Of a stretch of DNA of 64,000 bases, positions 27,601 to 32,841 are shown one piece after another (the stretch's first letter is position 1; each line of letters begins with the position of its first letter). The notes under the pieces are model-generated. The model worked only from the letters and a program-made list of their open reading frames with translations. It made no database searches and was not told the DNA's origin. Made by a program: the position numbers and the translations under genes. Origin of the DNA: Strix aluco (lineage: Eukaryota > Chordata > Aves > Strigiformes > Strigidae); the NCBI RefSeq assembly GCF_031877795.1, contig NC_133942.1, positions 4,030,001 through 4,094,000 on the forward strand. Reading direction: 5' to 3'.

Positions 27601-28918
27601 AGGTTCAAAGCATGCCCTCAGCGCCCGCTGACACACAGCCTGCCCTCGCACACCAGGCACACTCACCTTGGCCAGGTCCAGGGGGGTTTTCACTTCCTCT
27701 ACGTGTGCGCTTGGCTCAGCGTACGCGGGTGTCTCCTGCTTGTTCCTTCCTTTGCGTTTACCCTTTTTCGCTTGGTCTCCAACCCGAGGCGCTTCTGAAG
27801 TCTCTGGAAGTGTGCGTAAGAAAAAGAAAGGCTGGGTAACTACCAACAAGAGAAAGATGTCCCTGAACTCCTCTAGGTGAATGAAAACAGGCTTTACGCT
27901 GTCACGACGAACAGAAACAGGAACAGACATGGGCATTCGTCGCACGTAATTGTTTACAACAGAATAACTGAGACAACCTAATTTGGGACTTTAATTCCTT
28001 CCTTGCCATACCACTCACCGTCCTTCTTCCGATATGCTGGCAAAGGCTCAGACAGCAGCTGGGAGGATTTCCGCCACCTGGCCAGCAGTTCTTCCACAAA
28101 CTGACTCTTCTTGCCATCAGTCCCCTGAATGAGGTCAACAACATACTCCCGGATCTCATCCTCATTTGTTATTGACAAGATGTACCTGCGAAAGGACAGG
28201 ATAGAGAAAAATGGGTAAGGGGGCTTCTGTCCTGAGGAAACCTATCATCTAATCGCACACGTATGCAATTTATCTCTCCTCTTCATATCAGGCTTCTGCA
28301 GAGACCATGGTAAGAAATCGGCTTATAAGTCAGATTTTGAGACAGATACTTTGGGAAATCCCCTGTGGCTGTTTCAGTGAAAAAAAACACAAGGCAACTT
28401 ATCTTTCTCCCCCTGTTCCAGCACAAAGCGACATCCCCCCTAACCCTTCTGCCAAACACTAAAAATGTCACCCCGAGACTCCAGTTCCCACCAAATCACA
28501 TTAAAAAAATCTAACCACAAACCAACAAGCTCCTGCTTAAACACAAGGAGACAGCAGCGTGCCCTTCCTCACCTGCCCACGAGGACCCCACACCCCTCCC
28601 CGCCGCCTCGCGGCCCCCGGCCCCCTCACGAGGCGCTCACCCGTGGGACAACCCCGGGCGAGATCGCCGGGTCCCCCGAGAGTGGCTTTGAAAGCATCAT
28701 CTGCCCTGTGTGTTGGCCCGTGGGGCCGAGAGGGACCCGGAGGCGACGCGAGGGGCCACCGCGGCCTGTCACAGGGACCCGCTAGGCCCCGGCGGGGGGT
28801 ACGGCCCCGTCCCACCCCCCCGCCCCGCTCACCTCACCACCTCCTCGCCCACATCCAGCCCGAAGTCTCCGCGCAGGTGCTGGACGCACCAGGCCAGGAG
28901 CGGGCTGGGCGCCGCCAT
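542..28918 (-). CDS. TRIP4: TRIP4 (activating signal cointegrator 1), 12 of 13 coding exons
   Basis: ASC-1 is a nuclear transcription coactivator and subunit of the ASCC complex. The visible coding exons are 28833-28918, 28019-28185, 27667-27803, 24030-24263, 23021-23099, 21213-21342, 20687-20902, 20014-20140, 19106-19293, 17883-18007, 16977-17068 and 542-644. They sum to 1684 bases, or 561 codons plus one base, with phase kept at every junction and GT-AG borders throughout. Residues 29-84 are the conserved N-terminal region, and a basic Lys/Arg stretch follows near residue 100. A zinc-binding region has cysteines at 173, 175, 186, 189, 194, 202 and 205. The ASCH domain begins near Gly436-Trp437 with the His-Gln-Pro-Trp motif at 442-445, almost exactly as in human (581 residues). 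The last ~20 codons are off the left edge. The start is the first ATG in the CpG island and matches the human N-terminus, about six residues shorter. The family match is from memory; the exon structure is seen directly. Confidence 0.96.
8073..8090. repeat. Poly(A) run, 18 bases
   Basis: Uninterrupted A homopolymer in TRIP4 intron 11. No LINE or SINE body was recognised next to it, so it is best read as a simple repeat. Confidence 0.9.
12215..12420 (+). mobile_element. Ancient CR1-like LINE relic, plus sense
   Basis: The wording around 12258-12335 (an 'aacatcttcat' block, then 'aaatctgcagatggtac') matches in order the part of CR1 ORF2 encoding the conserved reverse-transcriptase stretch that ends in Phe-Ala-Asp-Asp-Thr. 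Many substitutions and an in-frame stop show an old, dead copy. Limits are approximate. Confidence 0.45.
14216..15960 (-). mobile_element. Degenerate CR1 LINE fragment (RT region to 3' end), minus sense
   Basis: The plus strand reads as the reverse complement of CR1 ORF2 over about 1.7 kb. On the minus strand, 15282-15506 encodes a reverse-transcriptase fragment with Ile-Phe-Lys-Lys-Gly followed by an Arg-Pro-Val-Ser motif. About 14630-14680 encodes the Leu-Val-Lys-Pro-His-Leu-Glu-Tyr-Cys stretch seen near the end of CR1 ORF2. Frames are broken by stops and small gaps, so it is inactive. The 3' tail near 14216-14235 is worn and lacks clean octamer repeats. It sits inside TRIP4 intron 11 in the same orientation as the gene. 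Confidence 0.85.
16977..17068 (-). CDS. TRIP4: TRIP4 exon 11
   Basis: Encodes residues 497-527 of the ASCH domain, with Asp-Tyr-Pro-Ser-Gly-Cys-Leu-Leu-Gly-Cys-Val and Cys-Leu-Ser-Gln, as in mammalian ASC-1. The donor is CAG|GTGAGT at 16976 and the acceptor is TGCAG at 17069. The exon ends in phase 0, which fits the start of exon 12. Confidence 0.95.
17069..17882 (-). other. TRIP4: TRIP4 intron 10
   Basis: No repeat family, RNA gene or extra exon recognised; a short AT-rich patch lies near 17262-17279. Confidence 0.8.
17883..18007 (-). CDS. TRIP4: TRIP4 exon 10
   Basis: Encodes residues 455-496 of the ASCH domain: Val-Glu-Gly-Arg-Thr-Trp-Tyr, then Arg-Gly-Arg-Leu-Trp-Ile-Ala-Ala and a Pro-Ser-Pro-Gln-Glu stretch. 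Borders are CTCTAG at the acceptor and AAAG|GTGAAC at the donor. Phases agree with exons 9 and 11. Confidence 0.96.
18008..19105 (-). other. TRIP4: TRIP4 intron 9
   Basis: Nothing beyond intronic sequence recognised on either strand. Confidence 0.8.
19106..19293 (-). CDS. TRIP4: TRIP4 exon 9 (start of ASCH domain)
   Basis: Encodes residues 393-455. It opens with Trp-Val-Asp at the same place as the human exon and continues through a variable linker. It ends with Gly-Trp-Cys-Leu-Ser-Met-His-Gln-Pro-Trp-Ala-Ser-Leu-Leu, the hallmark start of the ASCH domain. The acceptor is CTGAAG at 19294 and the donor AAAAG|GTAAAG. Confidence 0.95.
19294..20013 (-). other. TRIP4: TRIP4 intron 8
   Basis: No repeat or RNA gene recognised. 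Confidence 0.8.
20014..20140 (-). CDS. TRIP4: TRIP4 exon 8
   Basis: Encodes residues 350-392, from Leu-Asp-Glu-Thr-Ile through Gly-Val-Leu-Val-Asn-Pro, a linker shared with human ASC-1 at similar length. The donor is the less usual TTTG|GTCAGT and the acceptor is GCTTACAG. Confidence 0.93.
20141..20686 (-). other. TRIP4: TRIP4 intron 7
   Basis: No recognisable feature. Confidence 0.8.
20687..20902 (-). CDS. TRIP4: TRIP4 exon 7
   Basis: Encodes residues 278-349, the most conserved central block: Arg-Arg-Thr-Gln-Val-Ile-Asp-Asp-Glu-Ser-Asp-Tyr-Phe, then a charged helical Glu/Arg-rich run and Ile-Asp-Phe-Ala-Gly-Arg. The run of Glu, Arg and Leu suggests a coiled coil. Borders are TCACCAG and GCAA|GTGAGT. 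Confidence 0.96.
20903..21212 (-). other. TRIP4: TRIP4 intron 6
   Basis: Short intron. It holds an imperfect tandem 'acctgccttcct' pair at about 20973-21000 and nothing else recognised. Confidence 0.75.
21213..21342 (-). CDS. TRIP4: TRIP4 exon 6
   Basis: Encodes residues 235-278, including Lys-Asp-Leu-Leu-Pro, Gly-Leu-Glu and Lys-His-Lys-Asp-Lys-Leu-Leu-Glu-Phe-Asp-Arg, which match human ASC-1 in order. Borders are ATCTCAG and ACAAG|GTAAGA. Confidence 0.95.
21343..23020 (-). other. TRIP4: TRIP4 intron 5
   Basis: No repeat family recognised. Contains an exact tandem duplication at 21756-21779 and an A-run near 21972-21987. Confidence 0.8.
21756..21785. repeat. 12-base tandem duplication
   Basis: The unit ctgacaattgca occurs twice back to back at 21756-21779, followed by a partial third copy. 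It lies inside TRIP4 intron 5. Confidence 0.9.
23021..23099 (-). CDS. TRIP4: TRIP4 exon 5
   Basis: Encodes residues 209-235: Val-Cys-Thr-Lys-Glu-Glu-Gln-Asp-Ile-Leu, then Ser-Gln-Lys-Leu-Leu-Lys-Lys-Leu-Met. It continues directly from the zinc-binding region. The acceptor is CCCTTAG and the donor GCTG|GTCAGT. Confidence 0.95.
23100..24029 (-). other. TRIP4: TRIP4 intron 4
   Basis: No recognisable repeat or RNA gene. Confidence 0.8.
24030..24263 (-). CDS. TRIP4: TRIP4 exon 4 (zinc-binding region)
   Basis: Encodes residues 131-208 in phase 0 at both ends. A Ser-rich stretch (134-145) precedes Lys-Lys-Lys-Pro-Lys-Tyr. Then come Pro-Gly-Arg-His and the cysteine pairs Cys173/Cys175, Cys186/Cys189, Cys194 and Cys202/Cys205, within the strongly conserved Cys-Glu-Gln-Glu-Gly-Ser-Gly-Pro-Cys block. 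This is the zinc-finger-like region of ASC-1, known to mediate contacts with coactivators and nuclear receptors. Borders are TTCTCAG and CTCTG|GTTAGT. Confidence 0.96.
24264..27666 (-). other. TRIP4: TRIP4 intron 3 (3.4 kb)
   Basis: No LINE or LTR signature recognised. It contains an imperfect direct repeat around 24919-24955 ('gctttgggtcagg' twice) and an A-rich (aaaac)-type stretch near 25836-25860. Confidence 0.8.
27667..27803 (-). CDS. TRIP4: TRIP4 exon 3
   Basis: Encodes residues 85-130. A basic Lys-Lys-Gly-Lys-Arg-Lys-Gly-Arg-Asn-Lys segment is a likely nuclear-localisation signal, followed by Val-Lys-Thr-Pro-Leu-Asp-Leu-Ala-Lys as in human. Borders are CTTCCAG and CCAAG|GTGAGT. Confidence 0.94.
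28019..28185 (-). CDS. TRIP4: TRIP4 exon 2
   Basis: Encodes residues 29-85: Tyr-Ile-Leu-Ser-Ile, then Glu-Ile-Arg-Glu-Tyr-Val and Gln-Phe-Val-Glu-Glu-Leu, the conserved N-terminal region. The acceptor is TTCGCAG and the donor GACG|GTGAGT. Intron 2 (27804-28018) is only 215 bases. Confidence 0.95.
28186..28832 (-). other. TRIP4: TRIP4 intron 1
   Basis: Intron 1 runs into the CpG island at its upstream end. No element recognised. Confidence 0.8.
28833..28918 (-). CDS. TRIP4: TRIP4 exon 1 (start codon)
   Basis: Contains the start codon at 28916-28918 and encodes residues 1-28 plus two bases, including Trp-Cys-Val-Gln-His-Leu-Arg and Phe-Gly-Leu-Asp-Val-Gly-Glu-Glu, which align with human ASC-1. 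An upstream in-frame ATG exists at 29038, but the protein before Met1 has no family match. G at +4 favours the chosen start. The donor is GTGAG|GTGAGC. Confidence 0.92.
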
Positions 28919-28921
28919 TTG
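28909..28921 (-). promoter_or_regulatory. YY1-like site on the TRIP4 start codon
   Basis: The minus strand reads CAAATGGCGGC across the start codon, close to the YY1 consensus AANATGGCGGC. Many CpG-island genes carry this site just inside the transcript. Confidence 0.5.
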
Positions 28922-30699
28922 CCGCGCGGGGGAAGGGAAGCGGCGCCGCACCGGCCCAACGCCGTGTGTGTCCCCCCGGGAACGCGGCCGCGGCGCCACC
29001 GTTCCGGGCCCCGGCTCTCCGCACGGGGAGAGCCTCATCCCTCAGAGCGCTCCTAACTCCTCGCAAACCTGACCGTACCTGCGGACTATTTAACAAGAGG
29101 GAAGCTTTCCTCACCCACAGGCAGATTCGCTGCCTCCCCGAATCTCTTCTCCACCAGCCCACGTCCCTGTGCCACAGCAGGTGGTCGCAGGGCTCTGCCA
29201 AAGCAACACCCAGCTCCGAATCCCGCTCCCGACCCTCGGCTCCCCGGTGGGACGCATCTGCGGAGCCAGCTCTGCTCTTGCTCGAAAGCTCTGCTGAAGG
29301 CAAAGGCCAGAAACTGTGTAAATTTGCATGAAAGAGAAAGTGCAGCTCACCAGTCTACATGGGCTTGTAGGGAGAGGAGGGAATATTTAGGGTTAGGCTT
29401 AAGGTGTGATAGTCTACTCTTGAAAAACCAAAACCACATCCCAAACAAAGTAAAAACATACTATTCTTAGCTCACGTTTCACATGTGCCAGCACCACAAG
29501 ACAGAAGGGAATGGAGAATTAGGCCATCATTTAAAAAAAAAAGAAGCCAGCACTAAAAGCCTGATGAAGCAAACACACATTAGGATGAACATTAAAAGAT
29601 AACGAGAGCGATAACTGTTGGAAAGGGAGAGGATGTATTTGGGACCAACAGCCGCTGAGACATTGGACACGCTGGACAACTGATGGTGTGATTTCCTGCA
29701 AAAAATACGGCTCCAGCTGGGTGTCAGAAAGTGACAAAGCTGCCAGGCTAAAGCACAGCGAGGCCTCGACTGCCTGCACAGCTCCCGTCACATTCGCAGG
29801 GTGCAGCTGCCACCAAGGAGCCTCATACTGGGGCGTCTGTTGATTTAATTTGTCATAACATGCTCTTTCGCTGAAATCGAGGGTGCCTGGCCTTCCCCCC
29901 CTTGTGCTGCTTAGCTAAACCTTCATACAGCAAGACTTCACTTGCACGTCAGAGGGAGCTCCAGGCATAGGCTGGAGGCAGGAGATCACAAACGGGCCCA
30001 TCCCTGCACTGCCGGTGTCCGGGCTCCGTGCCTACCTGGGCTCCCGAGCTGCCTCTGTGTCCCTCCTGGCTTGCTGCCTTGTTTCCCGGGGACCTGGACC
30101 TTGCTCCCCAGGGACCTGGATTACTTTCTGGCACTGCCTGTCCATTGGTGTGTCACCACAGTGCTTGCCCAGTCCTGCAGTGCGTTTGATTCAGGAACAG
30201 ATCTTGCTGGAAAAGACCACAAAGAAACATCATTTTCCAACCAGAGCAATTCTCCAACCCTGCTCCCTGTGACTTTACACTGAACCCACCTGAACTTACA
30301 CTGGTGCAGGAAAAAAAAGTGTCTTGGACCAAAATGTGACATACTGCAGGTCTTTCCGTGCTCCAGCCATTGTGACTCACCCACATGGTTTTAAAAATGC
30401 TGTAGGTGGACAGCAAACCGTTGGGAGCCAAGGCTTCATCTCTGCTAGCACCTGGGAAGGGAACAAACTTCCCTCTCTCAGAAAGGCTTGGTGGTGTCGG
30501 CAGCACTGCCCTCAGCTGAGCACAGCCATCACAACTTGCCACAGCAGGGAGCCGCATCACTCTTCCTCCTCTCCCCTCCAGGACTGCTGCGGTATCAACA
30601 GGGGGGAGTGCCACTGCTGGGCTGTGGGACGTGGGTACCAGCCCCTGCAACGAGGTGGGCAGCAGGGAGGGAGCAGCGGGCAGCGAGAGCCCCGCTGCC

Positions 30700-31376
30700 A
30701 TGGAGGGACCTGGGGGGTGTTGATTGCCAGCCAGCTGAACAGGAGCCAGCAGTGTGCCCAGGTGGCCAAGAAGGCCAATGGCATCCTGGCTTGTATCAGC
30801 CATAGCGTGGCCAGCAGGGACAGGGAAGGGATCTTACCCCTGGACTCGGCACTGGTGAGGCTGCACCTCAATGAGTGGGTTCAGTTTTGGGCCCCTCACT
30901 CCAAAAAGGCCATTGAATGACTCGAGCGTGTCCAGAGAAGGGCAACGGAGCTGGTGCAGGGTCTGGAGCACAGGTCTGATGGGGAGCGGCTGAGGGAACT
31001 GGGGGGGTTTAGTGTGGAGAAGAGGAGGCTGAGGGGAGACCTCATGGCCCTCTCCAACTCCCTGAAAGGAGGGTGCAGAGAGGGGGGATGAGTCTCTTGA
31101 GCCAAGGAACCAGCGTCAGGACAAGAGGGAATGGCCTCAAGCTGCGCCAGGGGAGGTTTAGACTGGATATTAGGAAAAATTTCTTCACTAAAAAGGTTGA
31201 CAGCAACTGGAACAGGCTGCCCAGGGAAGTGGTTGAGTCACCATCCCTGGAGGTATTTAAAAGATGCGATGCTTAAGGACGTGGTTTGGTGGTCAACTTG
31301 TCAATGTTAGGTTAACAGTTGGACTTGATGATCTTAAAGGTCTTTTCCAACCTGAACGATTCCATGATTCAATGTT
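30700..31376 (+). mobile_element. CR1 LINE fragment, plus sense, with 3' end
   Basis: Begins at a 'gggacctgggggg' block and continues through the end of CR1 ORF2 (Gln-Phe-Trp-Ala-Pro-His and Leu-Glu-Arg-Val-Gln-Arg-Arg-like coding). It ends with the 3' UTR motif 'ttggacttgatgatctt' and the worn octamer tail 'attccatgattcaatg'. It is closely similar to the copies at 32103-32583 and 33724-34401. Stops in frame mark it as inactive and it is 5' truncated like most CR1. Confidence 0.93.
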
Positions 31377-31385
31377 CTTGGTCTA

Positions 31386-31850
31386 TGTTAAAGCCAAAGG
31401 CATCCCTCATCAGCAGAACAAGTAGATATTCTTTGAACAAGGGTGTCCCAGAGCCATTAGACCTTGAAGATACAGTGCCATCTGAGAAAGCAAACTCAAG
31501 GTCCATGTATCCTTAGCTGAGCTACCCTCATCATAATACTAAAAATCATGCCTATAAGTCAAGAAGATCTTTGCCCAGGTGAAGACCCTTCCTCTGAGCA
31601 TGCATAGTAGTAGAAGTATGGTGTCAGAACTGTTATAATTGTATGTAAATTTCTAACCAATCGTAGAGAGGATGGACTTGGAAAATCACTAACACTGCAA
31701 GTTTTGTGTATAAATATAGCGCAAAATGTCACCTTGGTGCGCTTGGTTTGTGGGAAACCACTGAGCATCTAGGCTTGCGCAACCCTAAAATAAATAAGCA
31801 ATATCTCTCCCGAGTGTGTGATTATAGAACTATTGCACATCGGGTGACAA
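31386..31850 (+). mobile_element. Probable endogenous retroviral solo LTR
   Basis: Directly after the CR1 tail comes a promoter-like block: a CCAAT box near 31660, a TATA box 'tgtataaatatagc' near 31707-31721, then 'aataaataa' near 31790, and a short U5-like stretch ending 'gggtgaca' near 31849. That order and spacing is what an LTR shows. No retroviral coding sequence follows, so it would be a solo LTR. I could not fix the edges or find a target-site duplication. Confidence 0.5.
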
Positions 31851-32102
31851 ATCCACTTTTCAGACAACACCCTCACACCAGTCACCTCAGAGCTGCTCCC
31901 CTCAGCCCACTCCCATCAGCTGCCACCCAGTGCCAGTGGCCATGGCTCCCTCGGGGTATCTGTCGTGGATGCACAGGGCCACTGAAGGCTGCACGGCCAT
32001 GGGCCCCGCCCCAGCTCACCTCCCCAGGCTGGTCAGCCCTTCGGCCCCAGCACTGCTCCCCAGGAAGGAGGTGGCACACGGATATGCCGGGCCTCCCCTC
32101 CA

Positions 32103-32583
32103 CAGAATCCCAGAATCATCTGGGTTGGAAAAGACCCTGAAGTTCCTCCAGTCCAACCATGAACCTCACCCTGACCGTTCCCAACTCCACCAGATCCCTC
32201 AGCGCTGGGTCAACCCGACTCTTCAACCCCTCCAGGGATGGGGACTCCCCCCCTGCCCTGGGCAGCCCATTCCAACGCCCAACAGCCCCTTCTGCAAAGA
32301 AATCCTTCCTAAGAGCCAGTCTGACCCTGCCCTGGCGCAGCTTGAGGCCATTCCCTCTTGTCCTGCCGCTGGTTCCTTGGCTCAAGAGACTCCTCCCCCC
32401 TCTCTGCACCCTCCTTTCAGGGAGTTGGAGAGGGCCAGGAGGTCTCCCCTCAGCCTCCTCTTCTCCAGACTAAACCCCCCCAGTTCCCTCAGCCGCTCCC
32501 CATCAGACCTGTGCTCCAGACCCTGCACCAGCTCCGTTGCCCTTCTCTGGACACACTCCAACACCTCGATGTCTTTCTTGACC
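32103..32583 (-). mobile_element. CR1 LINE fragment, minus sense
   Basis: Reads as the reverse complement of the CR1 3' part. The octamer tail is at 32103-32120 ('cagaatcccagaatcatc') and the body runs up to about 32583. By eye it is nearly identical over about 450 bases to the copy at 33952-34401. It lies about 220 bases upstream of the PCLAF start codon and is 5' truncated. Confidence 0.94.
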
Positions 32584-32731
32584 TAAGCTTAACACTGCTA
32601 CATTGTTCTCAAAGTTTAACCTTCAACAAGGGGAGAGACCCGGAGGGGACCCGCGCTGAGGAGACACTGAGGAGCGGGCGGCGGCACCGCCGGCCCTGAG
32701 GGGAGCGGCGCGGGAGCCCCGTCGCGCTCCC

Positions 32732-32762
32732 ATTGGCGGGCGCTGGCCAATCGCGTTTCGCC
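32732..32762 (+). promoter_or_regulatory. PCLAF promoter: opposed CCAAT boxes and E2F-like site
   Basis: ATTGG at 32732-32736 and CCAAT at 32747-32751 form an opposed NF-Y pair, followed by TTTCGCC at 32756-32762 (E2F-like). The start codon is only 40 bases further on. NF-Y plus E2F sites are the usual layout of cell-cycle genes, and PCLAF is known to peak in S phase; regulation here is inferred. Confidence 0.6.
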
Positions 32763-32801
32763 GCGGCCTCCCCGCGCGGGCCGGGCGGCGCCGGGGGCGG
32801 G

Positions 32802-32841
32802 ATGGTGCGGACGAAGGCGGGGAGCGGCGGCTGCCGCAAAG
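32802..32841 (+). CDS. PCLAF: PCLAF exon 1
   Basis: Encodes residues 1-13 plus one base, through Cys-Arg-Lys. The donor is AAAG|GTGCGG. It is followed by an intron of only 106 bases. Confidence 0.92.

Larger units (their letters stand above)
28540..29050. promoter_or_regulatory. CpG island at the TRIP4 start
   Basis: GC-rich and CpG-dense compared with flanking sequence. It covers TRIP4 exon 1 and the start of intron 1. There is no TATA box, which fits a housekeeping-type promoter firing to the left. Confidence 0.8.
28919..32801. other. Spacer between the divergent TRIP4 and PCLAF starts
   Basis: Measured between start codons, so it includes both leaders and promoters. About 29050-30700 shows no feature I can support. 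30700-32583 is filled by a plus CR1, a probable solo LTR and a minus CR1. The last 200 bases form the PCLAF promoter. In human the two genes are also head to head, to my knowledge much closer together, so the repeats probably widened the gap here. Confidence 0.7.

Noticed and set aside
28559-29056. 165-codon plus-strand frame over TRIP4 exon 1
   Set aside because: Same cause, CpG-island shadow antisense to a real exon.
29550-29575. Plus-strand stretch reading Lys-Ser-Leu-Met-Lys-Gln, like the TRIP4 C-terminus
   Set aside because: Wrong strand and upstream of exon 1, with no splice context; a chance match to a short motif.
30153-30920. 216-codon minus and 198-codon plus overlapping frames
   Set aside because: They overlap each other and run into the CR1 copy; the plus frame's end is CR1 coding and the rest has no resemblance to a family.
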